A stretch of DNA of 64,000 nt from Myxococcales bacterium (GCA_022184915.1 JAGTJU010000004.1:728057-792056), one strand, 5' to 3'. Shown: positions 45,531 to 55,125, numbered from the stretch's first letter. The notes: generated from the letters alone by a model not told the origin. Numbers and translations are program-made.

Positions 45531-46975
45531 GGGGTGGCGGAGGTATCGGGGGCGTGCCGCGGGTCTTCGTCGGCATCATCATTGGCTGCGGGGACGGCCA
45601 CGGCCACGACGCGAGGCCGCTTGCGCAGGTACTCGTGAGCCACCCTCTGGATGTCCGCGGCCGTCACGCCTCCATAGGCTTCGGCCCGTGTCATGAGGTT
45701 TCGGTAACTACCCGTGGCCACCTCGAAGAGTCCCAGCTGCTCCGCGCGCCCCTCGCTGCTGGCAAGTCCGCTCCAAAAATCCATGGCGAGGCGGTTCTTG
45801 GCTCGTTCGAGCTCCGGAGGCGAAACTGGGGTCGCGGCCAGGTCTTCGATGAGGGCTTCGATGCGTGCTTCGGCCTGGGCGGCGGCTTTTCCCGGTCGCA
45901 TCTGAACCCAAAAGACGAGAAGGTTCGATGCCCGGGTGGCATGGGCCTGGCATTCGGCCGACGAAGCTAGCTCACCCTCGACCACCAGCGCCCGGTTTAG
46001 CCGAGAGCCCGGGCCACCGCTGAGAAGCGCCTCCATGACCTCGAAGGCCGGGCGGTCCGGATGCCCCATCGACGGGGCGCCGACGGCCAGGGCGAGGCGG
46101 TCGGCGGGAACGGGCCACGGGATGGTCTTGCGGGCTTTGACCACCGGACCTTGCTCTTTCACCTCGGGCCGCGGCGGAACCTCGACGGACGTGAGCCGCC
46201 CGTAGTGAACCGCAACGGTATCGAGCGCCATGGCTTCGTCGAACTTGCCCGCGATGACCAACACGGCGTTGTTTGGCCCGTAGTGCCGCCGATAGAATGC
46301 ATGCACAGCTGCCTGGGGCACCTTCTTGATGTGCTCCATGTGCCCGATCACGGGCCAACGGTACGGGTGCTCTCGGAAGGACGCCCCGAGCACGAGCTCA
46401 TCGAGGGTACCGTCGACGTTGTCCTCCGTGGTGGCCAGCCGCTCTTCGATCACCACCTGCCGCTCCGTTTCGATCTGCTCGGGACGCAGGGCCAAATGCT
46501 GCATGCGATCGGCTTCGAGCGACGCAGCGAGCGCCAGGGCTTTGGACGGGATGATGTTGACGTACGCCGTGAAGTCGACGTCGGTCATGGCGTTCGAGGA
46601 ACCGCCGGCGGCCTCCATGCGGCGATCGAAATCACCTTCCTCGGCGCCTTCCGTCTGGGTGAACATCAGGTGCTCGAACAAGTGCGCGAGGCCTGTTTCC
46701 CCTTGGGCTTCGTTTTCGTCGCTCGAACCCACGCGAAACCACGTGGTGTACGCCACGGCGCGCGCGTTTTCGTCAGGTGCCAGGACGACCTCGAGGCCGT
46801 TCGGGAAGCGCCATTTCGAAAGGCGAAGCGCCCCGAGGTTGGCTTCGTCGATGCGGAGGGGTGTGAAGTCGGTTGTCATGGTCTGGTTCGAGGAGCCTGC
46901 GCGAGCCCCGGCCGGGACGCGCGTGGCCGAGCAGGCCGCTGACGCCAAGAGCGTCAGCGCAACGAGGCTGCGCAT
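45527..46975 (-). CDS. M16 zinc metallopeptidase (catalytic subunit)
   Basis: A 482-residue M16 peptidase. The inverted zinc motif GLAHLFEHLMFT (HxxEH) is intact, and the third ligand Glu lies in the downstream segment IETERQVVIEERLATTEDNV. The signal peptide is hydrophobic (LVALTLLASAACS) with a weak lipobox, so it is probably envelope-located. It is followed by the inactive half, overlapping by 4 bp. Such pairs degrade peptides or process secreted proteins in the periplasm; the substrate is unknown. Upstream on the same strand, 54 bp away, is a FadL-type porin. Confidence 0.88.
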   Translation of the reverse strand: MRSLVALTLLASAACSATRVPAGARAGSSNQTMTTDFTPLRIDEANLGALRLSKWRFPNGLEVVLAPDENARAVAYTTWFRVGSSDENEAQGETGLAHLFEHLMFTQTEGAEEGDFDRRMEAAGGSSNAMTDVDFTAYVNIIPSKALALAASLEADRMQHLALRPEQIETERQVVIEERLATTEDNVDGTLDELVLGASFREHPYRWPVIGHMEHIKKVPQAAVHAFYRRHYGPNNAVLVIAGKFDEAMALDTVAVHYGRLTSVEVPPRPEVKEQGPVVKARKTIPWPVPADRLALAVGAPSMGHPDRPAFEVMEALLSGGPGSRLNRALVVEGELASSAECQAHATRASNLLVFWVQMRPGKAAAQAEARIEALIEDLAATPVSPPELERAKNRLAMDFWSGLASSEGRAEQLGLFEVATGSYRNLMTRAEAYGGVTAADIQRVAHEYLRKRPRVVAVAVPAANDDADEDPRHAPDTSATP

Positions 46976-47029
46976 GCGGATGGCATACCACCTGGCAACC
47001 CGTTGCCGCCAGGAAGAGACATATGTCCG

Positions 47030-48574
47030 TCAGAAGCGGGCCAAAAGACTCAGGCTCAAACTATGGCGAGACAGCCGGTAACGCCCGGCCGCCGTGGGGC
47101 GAGCCCGCCCGCCCCGGTAGGCGGTGCATGCCGCCGTGGCCAGGTCGTAGCCGCTGTCGACACAGCTGACGGCGTCGCCAGGCGCGAACGCCGAGGAGGA
47201 GACATCTTGGGTGGGAACGATGGCCAACGCGTAGCCCGCGCGCAGGAGGACTCTACCGATGCGCAGCTCTGCCATGGCGTGGGGCTCGAAGGTGAGTCCA
47301 TCGACCGCGATGGGGGTGATGTGGTCGCGGGGCACCGCGCTCGTGGCGACCCGCACTCCCATGCCCACGCGGCCCCAGGGGCCGAACCTTCGCATGCCGC
47401 GAACCCGCAGATCGATGCGATCGCGAAAGCCACGGTCCAAAACGATGCGGCTGCGGACGCCGGCGTCACCAAACCCTGAGCCCGCCGGGCCCGCCAGGGT
47501 GAGCACCAGGCGATCGTGAGCGGAGAACGTTTGGTAACGGGCGATGCCGGTGAACGACCAGCGCTCGTGTTCCTTCCAGGTGACGCCCAGCATGTAGGCA
47601 TCGGGCAGACGGTAGCTGAGTTCGCCATCGATACACGGGGCCGTGTCGACGGGCGGGCAGGGTGAGCTGGCTGTGGCGCCGCTGCCGCGGGTGATTCGCC
47701 CCCTCTCCACGTCGAGGCGGACGCCGTCACCGTCGTTTCCGAGGGCCCGGCTGGCGTAACCGACACCGATGGACAGAGGCCCACGCAGATAGTGCAGGCC
47801 CGCGCCCAAGGTGAACGCTGGTGAGGTGGCAAAGGGCGACTGGCCCGCATTGATTTCGTAGCGGGTGGTGGCAGCCGGGTTCTCGAACCCACACGGCAGG
47901 CCGCCGCAGCTGGCGGTAATGCCAGGTGAGCCCTGGTTGATGGCGGTGTCTTCGTCGAACGTGAACCGGCCCGCGGGGAAGAGGAAACCGGGGGCAAGAC
48001 CCACGTGCAGGTGCTTACCCATGCGCACGGCCAGGGCGGGGACGAGGGCGAAGTTTCGGAGATCGAGTTCGATGCCGTGATAGCGCGTGGGCGGGTTGCC
48101 ATCGGCGCCCGGGCTGTAACGGACGTGTTCGAACGACGGCCAGTACGCAGCAACGGCGAGAGTGAAGCGCCCGAGTACGTTGGCGCCGATCCCGAGGAAC
48201 CCGCCGGGGCCGGGTGACCAGGGTTTGGGCCAGGTCGTCTCGTTGCCGAGCGCTTCGGGGAAGCTGACGCCCGGCCCCGGACGACCGCTGGTGGGGTCGA
48301 TGGGAGCGCGCTGTACGGTCGTACGGGTGGATCGGACCATCCCCGAAAGGTGCAGCTCCGTGCCGGTGAGCAAAGAAAGGGCGGCCGGATTCCAGTAGAC
48401 GGAGGTGAGGTCACCCGTGGTCGGGCCCGCGAATCCCACACCGCCCACGAACGGTTCGTCGAGAGGGGTGCCGGTGGCGCGGGGTGAGTCCGCAGTGACC
48501 AGAAGCAATCCCAGGGCGAAGGCAAGGCCGCGCGCGAGCTGATGTCGGGAGCAGAGCGTGACGGGCGTGCGCAA
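47030..48574 (-). CDS. FadL/OMPP1/TodX-type outer-membrane porin
   Basis: A protein of about 514 residues of the hydrophobic-compound transporter family. The mature N-terminus VGGVGFAGPTTGDLTSVYWNPAAL-type segment matches the FadL N-terminal hatch signature (a G-P-T-T-G then a N-P-A-A-L), and the rest is an alternating beta-barrel ending SLSLLARF, an outer-membrane-type aromatic C-terminus. A signal peptide (LARGLAFALGLLLVTADSP) precedes. The start is uncertain: TTG 48574 is the best in-frame option, and no ATG or GTG lies near the signal. Probable role: uptake of hydrophobic molecules. Confidence 0.72.
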   Translation of the reverse strand: MRTPVTLCSRHQLARGLAFALGLLLVTADSPRATGTPLDEPFVGGVGFAGPTTGDLTSVYWNPAALSLLTGTELHLSGMVRSTRTTVQRAPIDPTSGRPGPGVSFPEALGNETTWPKPWSPGPGGFLGIGANVLGRFTLAVAAYWPSFEHVRYSPGADGNPPTRYHGIELDLRNFALVPALAVRMGKHLHVGLAPGFLFPAGRFTFDEDTAINQGSPGITASCGGLPCGFENPAATTRYEINAGQSPFATSPAFTLGAGLHYLRGPLSIGVGYASRALGNDGDGVRLDVERGRITRGSGATASSPCPPVDTAPCIDGELSYRLPDAYMLGVTWKEHERWSFTGIARYQTFSAHDRLVLTLAGPAGSGFGDAGVRSRIVLDRGFRDRIDLRVRGMRRFGPWGRVGMGVRVATSAVPRDHITPIAVDGLTFEPHAMAELRIGRVLLRAGYALAIVPTQDVSSSAFAPGDAVSCVDSGYDLATAACTAYRGGRARPTAAGRYRLSRHSLSLSLLARF

Positions 48575-48734
48575 ACCGTTGCCACGATAGACGACGACGG
48601 TCGGGGCAGCAACGGTCTGTCCGTCGGGCGGAATGTGGGAAAGCCAGACTGCGACTTGCTCCGTCTCCCCCGGCTTGGTTAAGCTGGTTTCCGTGACCAA
48701 AGCGAGCGTCTCTTCAATCGCCGGCTGCTCGTGG

Positions 48735-50066
48735 ATGCGGTCGACCGCAGCCGGTAGCCGGCGTGCTCCTCGGTGTCTGCGTCTTCGCGGGAGCCTGTGG
48801 CTGCTGTGGGCCGTGGGCGCGACGGTGATGTTGCCCGCCTGTGAGAAGGTGACGTCTGAGAGTATCGAGCGCTGGAAAGGCACGGTGAAGGGCCCGGACA
48901 AACTCGAGGATGCGTTCGAGGACGCCTCCCTCGCGCCCGCCCTTCGGGCCGAAGCGGCCGCAGCGCTCGTGTCCTTGGGTCGAAGCGAGGTGGTCAATCA
49001 GCATGTGGCTGCGCTTTCCCCCGAGGCGCGCGCACCCCTGGTCTCAGCCCTCGTGGCTCGCCATCTCGAGACGCTCGGCCGTGGAGAGCAGGGGCAACCC
49101 ACGCAGGACGCCCGCGACGCCCTGTTTGGCTTGCGCGACCTGGCCCGCGAGACCGAGCGCCAGGCTATCGATCGCGCCCTGCTGACAGTCGTGGAGGCCC
49201 AGCTCCAAAAACCGGGCCAACTCGGGGCCAGCGCCAGCTTGAACAAGATCGTCGAGGCGCTGGGGGCTTCGGCGGCGCCCGTGCTGGTGAGCCTGATGGG
49301 GAAACCCGCTGCGCCCCATGCGGAGATCGCGGACCTGCTGACGAAGGTGGGCTCGGAAGACCACCGCGCGCAGGCGTCCGAGGCCTTGGTGGCCCTGGCG
49401 CCGAAGCTGTCGCCGGAAAGCGGAGATCTGTGGAGGGCCCTTGGCCTGCTGGGGGGGCCTGCCGCTCTGGCGTACCTCAAGAGGCAGGTCGACGGGGCCC
49501 CTTGGCAAAGGGCCCAGCAGGCCGCGCGGGCCTTGCAGCTGCGGCCTCAGCCCTCGCTGGGTGCGTTTGCGCTCGAGCGTGCCGACGATCCGAAAATGCA
49601 CGGAAACGTGCGAGAGGAGATGTTCGGCCTGGCCGAGATTTGTTGCGGTCGGGGCACGGAGCCTGGCCTCCTGGCGCTCCTCCGGCGCACCCCGAACCCA
49701 CTGGCGCGTTACCGAGCGTATGAGGCGCTCTTGCACGTAGCGGGCCCCGAGGGCATCGGGCCTGGGCTCGAGGCCTTCCCCGAAAAGGCGAGCTACGAGG
49801 CTGATGACTTGACTGAATTTTTGGTAAAGGACACGGCACGATTGGGCGCGGCGGCGCACGGGACCGTGGTGGATTTGTTGAACGCTCACAATGTGCTCAA
49901 ACGCTGGGTGGGGGTGCTCGTGCTCGAGCAGATCGGAAGTGCCGAGGACGTGCCTCGGCTCGAAGGCCTTGCCCGGGACAAGGGGCGCTTGAAGGGCCTT
50001 CCTTCCGGCCGCAGCGTGGGCGAGGAGGCGAGCCGCGTCGCAAGGCACTTGGCCAAGGGGGCGTAG
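48735..50066 (+). CDS. HEAT-repeat lipoprotein
   Basis: A 443-residue exported lipoprotein. An Arg-rich N-region, then LWLLWAVGATVMLPAC with the lipobox LPAC near residue 37. The mature protein is a helical solenoid of about eight HEAT-like repeats (LRAEAAAALVSLGRSEVVNQ, EIADLLTKVGSEDHRAQASE, ALAYLKRQVDGAPWQRAQQA, VLVLEQIGSAEDVPRLEGLA). ATG 48735 was chosen; an in-frame GTG at 48693 is possible. It is divergent from the FadL-type porin and 60 bp before the FHA gene. Function is unknown; probably a protein-binding scaffold. Confidence 0.7.
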   Translation: MRSTAAGSRRAPRCLRLRGSLWLLWAVGATVMLPACEKVTSESIERWKGTVKGPDKLEDAFEDASLAPALRAEAAAALVSLGRSEVVNQHVAALSPEARAPLVSALVARHLETLGRGEQGQPTQDARDALFGLRDLARETERQAIDRALLTVVEAQLQKPGQLGASASLNKIVEALGASAAPVLVSLMGKPAAPHAEIADLLTKVGSEDHRAQASEALVALAPKLSPESGDLWRALGLLGGPAALAYLKRQVDGAPWQRAQQAARALQLRPQPSLGAFALERADDPKMHGNVREEMFGLAEICCGRGTEPGLLALLRRTPNPLARYRAYEALLHVAGPEGIGPGLEAFPEKASYEADDLTEFLVKDTARLGAAAHGTVVDLLNAHNVLKRWVGVLVLEQIGSAEDVPRLEGLARDKGRLKGLPSGRSVGEEASRVARHLAKGA

Positions 50067-50126
50067 CTGAGCCACAATGCAAGGCCATTCTCCGCACCCC
50101 TCGGCGCAAGACCCCCGTTCCCCATC

Positions 50127-50732
50127 ATGACCATCGATCTGAACAAAAAAACCCTCCGCCACTTCTACTGCCGCGATGCAATGTGGCAGTGTTTCGAGCG
50201 CATGTCGGAGGACTTCGATCGAGGCATCGACGACCTCATCAACGAGGCCATGCGCTACTTCGCGCGCGAAAAGGGGTACCTGGCCTCCCCGAACGACCCA
50301 CCCGGCCTGCCGACTCCGCCCCCGCGGCTTCCGTCGGTGCCGCCCGCTCCGCCGCAGCGTCGGCCCAACCTGCCGACGCCGCCGCCCGCGCAGAGCCGAG
50401 CCCCCGTCACCCCGCCTCCTCCGCCGGCCGCGCGATCGACCGATGTTCCCGCCCCGCCGCTCTATCTCATCTTCGACAACCGCAAGTACCTCGTCGACAA
50501 GGAGCAGTTCATCATCGGTCGGGGTGCCAAAAGCTCGGATCTTCCCATCCGCGACGGCAACATCTCTCGCAAGCACGCCGCGGTCATCCGCCGCAGCGGG
50601 GCCTACTACATCAAGGACCTCGGTTCGACCAACGGCATCGACTTCGAGGGCAACCGGGTGGACAACCGCCGAATCGAAGAGGGCGACGTGTACTACCTCT
50701 GCGATTACGAGCTGAAGTTCACGTACAAATAA
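50127..50732 (+). CDS. FHA-domain protein
   Basis: A 201-residue cytoplasmic protein. Residues 1-45 are a helical, ribbon-helix-helix-like N-terminus (CRDAMWQCFERMSEDFDRGI and DDLINEAMRYFAREK). Residues 53-110 are a Pro-rich linker. Residues 112-201 are an FHA domain with the phosphothreonine-binding residues Gly-Arg, Ser and His in FIIGRGAKSSDLPI and NISRKHAAVIRR, and Asn in DLGSTNGIDFEG. It may read Ser/Thr kinase signals; no kinase gene is in the window. Followed after 7 bp by the sulfatase gene, so the two are probably co-transcribed. Confidence 0.85.
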   Translation: MTIDLNKKTLRHFYCRDAMWQCFERMSEDFDRGIDDLINEAMRYFAREKGYLASPNDPPGLPTPPPRLPSVPPAPPQRRPNLPTPPPAQSRAPVTPPPPPAARSTDVPAPPLYLIFDNRKYLVDKEQFIIGRGAKSSDLPIRDGNISRKHAAVIRRSGAYYIKDLGSTNGIDFEGNRVDNRRIEEGDVYYLCDYELKFTYK

Positions 50733-50739
50733 GCGTTCG

Positions 50740-53454
50740 TTGCCGAAGGCTTCGCAGAAGGAAACGGCTCTCGGGCGGGCCGTGGCGGCCGGTCTGACAG
50801 GCGGCATGGTCGCAGGAGCAGCGGATGCTGCGCTGGCCGTATGGCGCCTCGGGGACCAGCTCTTCGGGTGGCGAAAGGCGCAGCTGGTCTGTGTCGGTGT
50901 CGCCTTGGGCGCCGCCCTCGGCTTGGCGCTGGGGGGCCTCGGCTGGGCCCTGGCACGTGCCAGCGGCCGCCTCGGGGCAGCAAGCCGGTGGAGGCAAGGC
51001 GTCTGGCCCGCGCTCTTGGCCGCACCCGTCGTGTGGAGAGCTGCTTTTTCGCTGTTCTCGGGACCCAAGGCTTCCCAGATTCCGGGCCACGAAGTCTTGT
51101 CCTGGGGGCTAGCGCTGCTCGGCGTGGCCGTGTGCGGGCTTTCGGGCGTTTGGGTGAGCGTGACGGTCGTCGAAGGCGCGCGTTTGGGCCGCGTCCGGAT
51201 CCTGGCAGGCGCGTGCTGGGGCGCCCTCGGTGTGGTGGCGACGGCCAACGCGTTCGTGCTGCCAAGACTCTATCCCTGGTTTCACGAGACGCTCGCTGCA
51301 ACGGCCCTCGCCTTGGCCGTTTTGGGGGCCTGGCTGTCCCTGGCGCGATCGCCGCGCGTGAGGCATACGGTGGTTGCGTCGCTGGTGGCGGCGTCCCTGT
51401 GTGCTGCCGTCGCCCAGCAAGCGCTCGCAAACCGGCGGCAGGTGCGCTTCGCGCTCTTCGACAAGACCGCAGCCCTGGGGGTCTACGCCCGCTTTGTTCC
51501 TCTGCCGAGCGCCCGTCGGGTCTCGTTGACGAAAACGCGGCGCGATGGGGGCAATGCCCCCGCGGCGCCGGTGGGTGAGGGGCCCAAGCGTCCCGGTGCC
51601 GACGTCATCCTGGTCACGGTCGACGCCCTTCGGCCCGACCACGTCGGTGCCTACGGTTACGCGCGACCCACCACCCCGGCGCTCGACGCCCTGGCACGAA
51701 CCAGCACCCGCTTCGTCCGTGCGTACACCCAGGCGCCACACACGTCGTTCGCCACCACGTCGATGCTCACCGGCAAGTACTACCCCACCTTGCTGCGGCT
51801 CAAGCAAGGTGACGAAGGCGAGCCCATCACCACCATCGTTCGGCGCTATGGTTGGAAGACGGCCGCGTTTTATCCGCCGGCGGTGTTTTTCGTGGGAGGA
51901 GACAAGCTTGCCGCCTTCAGAGACAGCGGTTTTCAGTTCGAGTACCTCAAAGTCGAGTTCCTCGATGCCGAGGCCCGCATCGATCAGATCGCGTCGTACT
52001 TCGAGACGGTCAAGCCCGAGCGCGCCTTCCTCTGGGTCCACTTCTTCGAGCCGCACGAACCCTACGAACGGCATGAAGGGCACGATTTCGGGCCCAACGA
52101 TCGGGATCGCTACGACAGCGAAGTGGCCTATACGGACGCGGCCATTGCACGCCTCCTTGCCTACCTCGAGGCGCGGCGCCCCAACGCCATCGTCATCGTC
52201 TCGGCGGATCACGGTGAAGAGTTCGACGAACACGGCGGGCGTTATCACGGCAGCACGCTTTATGAGGAGCAGGTCCGTGTTCCCTTGATCATTCATGTCC
52301 CCGGGCTGCCTGCCCGCATCGTGGAGGGCCAAGCGGAGTTGGTCGATCTCGCGCCCACGATCTTGTCGTTGTTGGACATTCCCTTGCCCGCGCGGATGCG
52401 AGGAACGGACCTGGGGCCATGGCTTGCAGGAGCCTCGGACGAGGCGATGCCACCAGCCTTTGCGGAGGTCGAAGACAAACGCATGGTGGTGCATCGAGGC
52501 GACAAGCTCATCTGCGGGGGACAAGCGGGGGCGTGTCAGCTCTTCGATTTGAAGAACGATCCCACGGAACGCCAGAATCTGATCGACGAGGCGCCCGAGC
52601 GAGCGCAGGCACTGACCCGCTTGCTCGACGAGTGGCTCGACGCCCAAGGCCAGCTCGAGGCCCTCGAAGCCCCTGCGGAGTCGGGCCAGCTGCCACGTGC
52701 GCTCGCGCGGGGACGGCTAGGGGATGCGGAGGCGGCTCCGGGGCTGCTGGCGCTGGTGAGCGCGCCCGGGCCCGCGCCTCTGCGCGAGGAGGCGGCTCGG
52801 CTCCTCGTGAGCTTGCCTCCGCAAACGGAGCTCGCCGGGGCGCTATCACAAGCCGTCCCGACGCTCGAGGCAGACGTCCCGGGGCTCGCGACCTGGGTGG
52901 CGGTGGCGGCTTTCGCCGCTGGTAGCCCCTCGGACGCCGTGCAGGCGAGGGTGCGGCAGGCGCTCGCCCTGCCACACGCGGAGGTCCCTGCGGGGACAGG
53001 GCCGGCAGACCCTGAGGCTCCCTCGATGGACTTGCCCCTCGCGGCGGCGCTGGCCTTGGCCGAGACGGGCGCAAGCGACGGTGCTCCGACGCTACGGCGA
53101 GCCCTGGAACGGTGTGACGGTGGCGCGCTTTGCCGGCGCGTGGTGCGTGCTGTGGCCCGCTTGCAAGACCCAGGCGCGGTGCCCGCACTTCACGCGGCCC
53201 TGGAGCACGTGAACGTCAGGCTGGAGGTCGTGAAGGCCCTGGGGTCCATGCAAGATCTCCGTTCGGTGCCCGTGCTGGTCCAGGCGCTACGCTTCGACGA
53301 GCGGGTGCCGGTGAGGGCCGAAGCCGCCCGCGCTCTGGGGCGCATGGGTGTACCCGCGGCGCGGCGTGCACTGTCTCGAGCGGCGCGCCGGGAGCGCGAG
53401 CGGGTCGTGGCTGATGCGATCGCGGGAGCGCTCCGGGGCGACCTCAACCGGTAA
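50740..53454 (+). CDS. Membrane sulfatase-like hydrolase fused to C-terminal HEAT repeats
   Basis: A 904-residue protein. About 240 N-terminal residues hold five or so membrane helices. The alkaline-phosphatase-superfamily sulfatase domain (about 285-640) starts ILVTVDALRPDHVGAYGYAR with the metal-binding Asp, and has PHTSFATTSMLTGKYYPTLL where a Thr replaces the Cys/Ser nucleophile, then VIVSADHGEEFDEHGG. The C-terminal 260 residues are HEAT-like (VPALHAALEHVNVRLEVVKA, VRAEAARALGRMGVPAARRA). The Thr nucleophile suggests a phosphotransferase like LtaS/EptA, not a sulfatase. TTG 50740 is the only start after the FHA stop that keeps the whole membrane domain. Confidence 0.82.
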   Translation: MPKASQKETALGRAVAAGLTGGMVAGAADAALAVWRLGDQLFGWRKAQLVCVGVALGAALGLALGGLGWALARASGRLGAASRWRQGVWPALLAAPVVWRAAFSLFSGPKASQIPGHEVLSWGLALLGVAVCGLSGVWVSVTVVEGARLGRVRILAGACWGALGVVATANAFVLPRLYPWFHETLAATALALAVLGAWLSLARSPRVRHTVVASLVAASLCAAVAQQALANRRQVRFALFDKTAALGVYARFVPLPSARRVSLTKTRRDGGNAPAAPVGEGPKRPGADVILVTVDALRPDHVGAYGYARPTTPALDALARTSTRFVRAYTQAPHTSFATTSMLTGKYYPTLLRLKQGDEGEPITTIVRRYGWKTAAFYPPAVFFVGGDKLAAFRDSGFQFEYLKVEFLDAEARIDQIASYFETVKPERAFLWVHFFEPHEPYERHEGHDFGPNDRDRYDSEVAYTDAAIARLLAYLEARRPNAIVIVSADHGEEFDEHGGRYHGSTLYEEQVRVPLIIHVPGLPARIVEGQAELVDLAPTILSLLDIPLPARMRGTDLGPWLAGASDEAMPPAFAEVEDKRMVVHRGDKLICGGQAGACQLFDLKNDPTERQNLIDEAPERAQALTRLLDEWLDAQGQLEALEAPAESGQLPRALARGRLGDAEAAPGLLALVSAPGPAPLREEAARLLVSLPPQTELAGALSQAVPTLEADVPGLATWVAVAAFAAGSPSDAVQARVRQALALPHAEVPAGTGPADPEAPSMDLPLAAALALAETGASDGAPTLRRALERCDGGALCRRVVRAVARLQDPGAVPALHAALEHVNVRLEVVKALGSMQDLRSVPVLVQALRFDERVPVRAEAARALGRMGVPAARRALSRAARRERERVVADAIAGALRGDLNR

Positions 53455-53797
53455 CGTCCAGCAGCCAGCGTCGGTACGGGCCGCTCACGGCCTCGGGCTC
53501 CAGCACGAGAAACTCGGGCACGTCGTAGGGATGGAGGGTCGCGAGGCGCGTGTGGAGCTCACCGAGCCGTTCGCGCCGGACCTTGAGGAGACACAGCACC
53601 TCGTCGTCCTCGCAGATCTCGTCCTTCCAGGCGTAGATCGAAAGTACCCCCGGGACCAGATTGGCGCACGCGGCCAGACGCTCCGAGACGAGCACCCGCG
53701 TCAGCTCTCGAGCCACCTCCAACGAGGGCAGCGTGGTCAACACCACGGCGAGGCCGTCGGCGCTCTCGACGGCGGTAGGGGGCTGCGTCCTATCCAT
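53444..53797 (-). CDS. cutA: Divalent-cation tolerance protein CutA
   Basis: A 117-residue ferredoxin-like trimer-forming protein. Conserved parts are VVLTTLPSLEVARELTRVLV, SERLAACANLVPGVLSIYAW, EVLCLLKVRRERLGELHTRL and LHPYDVPEFLVL, the CutA1 signature. It is linked in older work to copper tolerance, but its role is not settled. The 3' end overlaps the 3' end of the sulfatase gene by 11 bp (convergent). It is divergent from lysC, 92 bp away. Confidence 0.92.
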   Translation of the reverse strand: MDRTQPPTAVESADGLAVVLTTLPSLEVARELTRVLVSERLAACANLVPGVLSIYAWKDEICEDDEVLCLLKVRRERLGELHTRLATLHPYDVPEFLVLEPEAVSGPYRRWLLDVTG

Positions 53798-53851
53798 GAC
53801 GGAGCGAAAGCGTAGCCAGCCGCTCCCCGAGGAGGCAAGCCCTCACGACCG

Positions 53852-53880
53852 TTGACGTTGGGCACGGGGCGAGATACAAC
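53852..53880 (+). promoter_or_regulatory. Near-consensus promoter directly upstream of lysC
   Basis: TTGACG (53852-53857, five of six), 17-bp spacer, TACAAC (53875-53880, four of six). The -10 ends 9 bp before the GTG start codon, so transcription is expected to begin at or within 3 nt of the GTG, giving a leaderless mRNA. Confidence 0.55.
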
Positions 53881-53889
53881 CCGCGCCCG

Positions 53890-55113
53890 GTGCTGATCGT
53901 TCAAAAATACGGCGGAACCTCGATGGGCTCCGTGGAACGAATCCAAAATGTCGCCCGTCGCTGTTTGGCCGCGCAACGGCAAGGCCACCGCGTGGCGGTG
54001 GTGGTGTCGGCGATGTCGGGCGAGACCAACCGGCTTTTGGGGTTGGCCCGTCAGATATCGGAAGATCCGAACGAGCGCGAACTTGACGTCATTGCGTCCA
54101 CGGGAGAGCAGGTCTCGGTAGGCCTCTTGGCCCTGGCCATTCAGGCCCAAGGGGGCAAGGCCAAGTCCCTCCTGGGCCACCAGGTCCGTGTGCGGACGGA
54201 CAGCGCGTACTCTCGCGCCCGGATCCGCACCATCGACGTTCAGGCCATCGTGCACGCGATGGACGAGGATGAAATCGTCGTGGTGGCGGGCTTCCAGGGC
54301 GTCGACGACAACGGGAACATCACCACGCTGGGCCGTGGGGGCTCGGACACCTCGGCGGTGGCCGTCGCGGCCGCGCTCAAGGCGGACGTGTGCGAGATTT
54401 ACACGGACGTCGACGGGGTCTACACAGCCGACCCGAACGTGGTATCGAACGCCCGCAAGGTCGCCCGCATCAGCTACGAAGAGATGCTGGAGCTGGCCTC
54501 GCTCGGCGCGAAGGTCTTGCAGATTCGCTCGGTCGAGTTCGGGATGAAGTACGCCGTGCCCATTCACGTCCGTTCGAGCTTCAACGACAACGAAGGAACC
54601 TGGGTCGTGCCTGAAGAGAAAGCCATGGAAGACGTCCTGGTCTCGGGCGTCACTGCCACGCGAGACGAGGCAAAGATCACCCTGCTCGGCATTCAAGACA
54701 CCACGGGCATTCACGCCCGGGTGTTCAAGCCGCTAGCTGACGCGGGCATCGTGGTGGACGTGATCGTCCAGGCCCTCAGCGCCGAGGGCCACACGAACCT
54801 CACCTTCACGTTGCCAAACGGTGACCTCAAGCGGGCACGCGACCTGCTGGTCAAAAACTGCGCCGATCTTGTGACGGCCGACAGAGTCCTTACCGAGAGC
54901 AACCTGTCCAAGGTGTCAATCGTCGGTGTGGGTATGCGCTCCCACGCGGGCGTGGCCGCCAAGATGTTCGAGCTGCTCGGGCAGGAGAACATCCGGATCC
55001 AGCTCATCTCGACCTCGGAGATCAAGATCTCCTGTGTCATCGACGCCAAGTACAGCGAGCTGGCCGTGCGCGTTTTGCACGACGGGTTCAAGCTCGCCGT
55101 AGCGGCGTCCTGA
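53890..55113 (+). CDS. lysC: Aspartate kinase
   Basis: Phosphorylates aspartate at the head of the Lys/Thr/Met pathway. Of 407 residues, the kinase domain begins at once ([18 protein letters not shown]), with [34 protein letters not shown], and two C-terminal ACT domains ([37 protein letters not shown] and [14 protein letters not shown]) that bind the feedback amino acids. The conserved KxGGTS needs the start at GTG 53890, and no Shine-Dalgarno precedes it. It is convergent with ppc, which makes the oxaloacetate from which aspartate derives. Confidence 0.96.
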   Translation: MLIVQKYGGTSMGSVERIQNVARRCLAAQRQGHRVAVVVSAMSGETNRLLGLARQISEDPNERELDVIASTGEQVSVGLLALAIQAQGGKAKSLLGHQVRVRTDSAYSRARIRTIDVQAIVHAMDEDEIVVVAGFQGVDDNGNITTLGRGGSDTSAVAVAAALKADVCEIYTDVDGVYTADPNVVSNARKVARISYEEMLELASLGAKVLQIRSVEFGMKYAVPIHVRSSFNDNEGTWVVPEEKAMEDVLVSGVTATRDEAKITLLGIQDTTGIHARVFKPLADAGIVVDVIVQALSAEGHTNLTFTLPNGDLKRARDLLVKNCADLVTADRVLTESNLSKVSIVGVGMRSHAGVAAKMFELLGQENIRIQLISTSEIKISCVIDAKYSELAVRVLHDGFKLAVAAS

Positions 55114-55125
55114 GGAACCATCGCG

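Noticed and set aside
46739-46746. CCACGTGG, the core of a myxobacterial-type parS
   Set aside because: The flanks do not fit (AA and TG instead of TT and AA), and it lies inside the M16 coding sequence. No full parS was found near parAB or elsewhere.
49044-51248. Minus-strand open frame of 734 codons
   Set aside because: It is antisense to the HEAT lipoprotein, FHA and sulfatase genes, which have recognisable domains and ribosome-binding sites.
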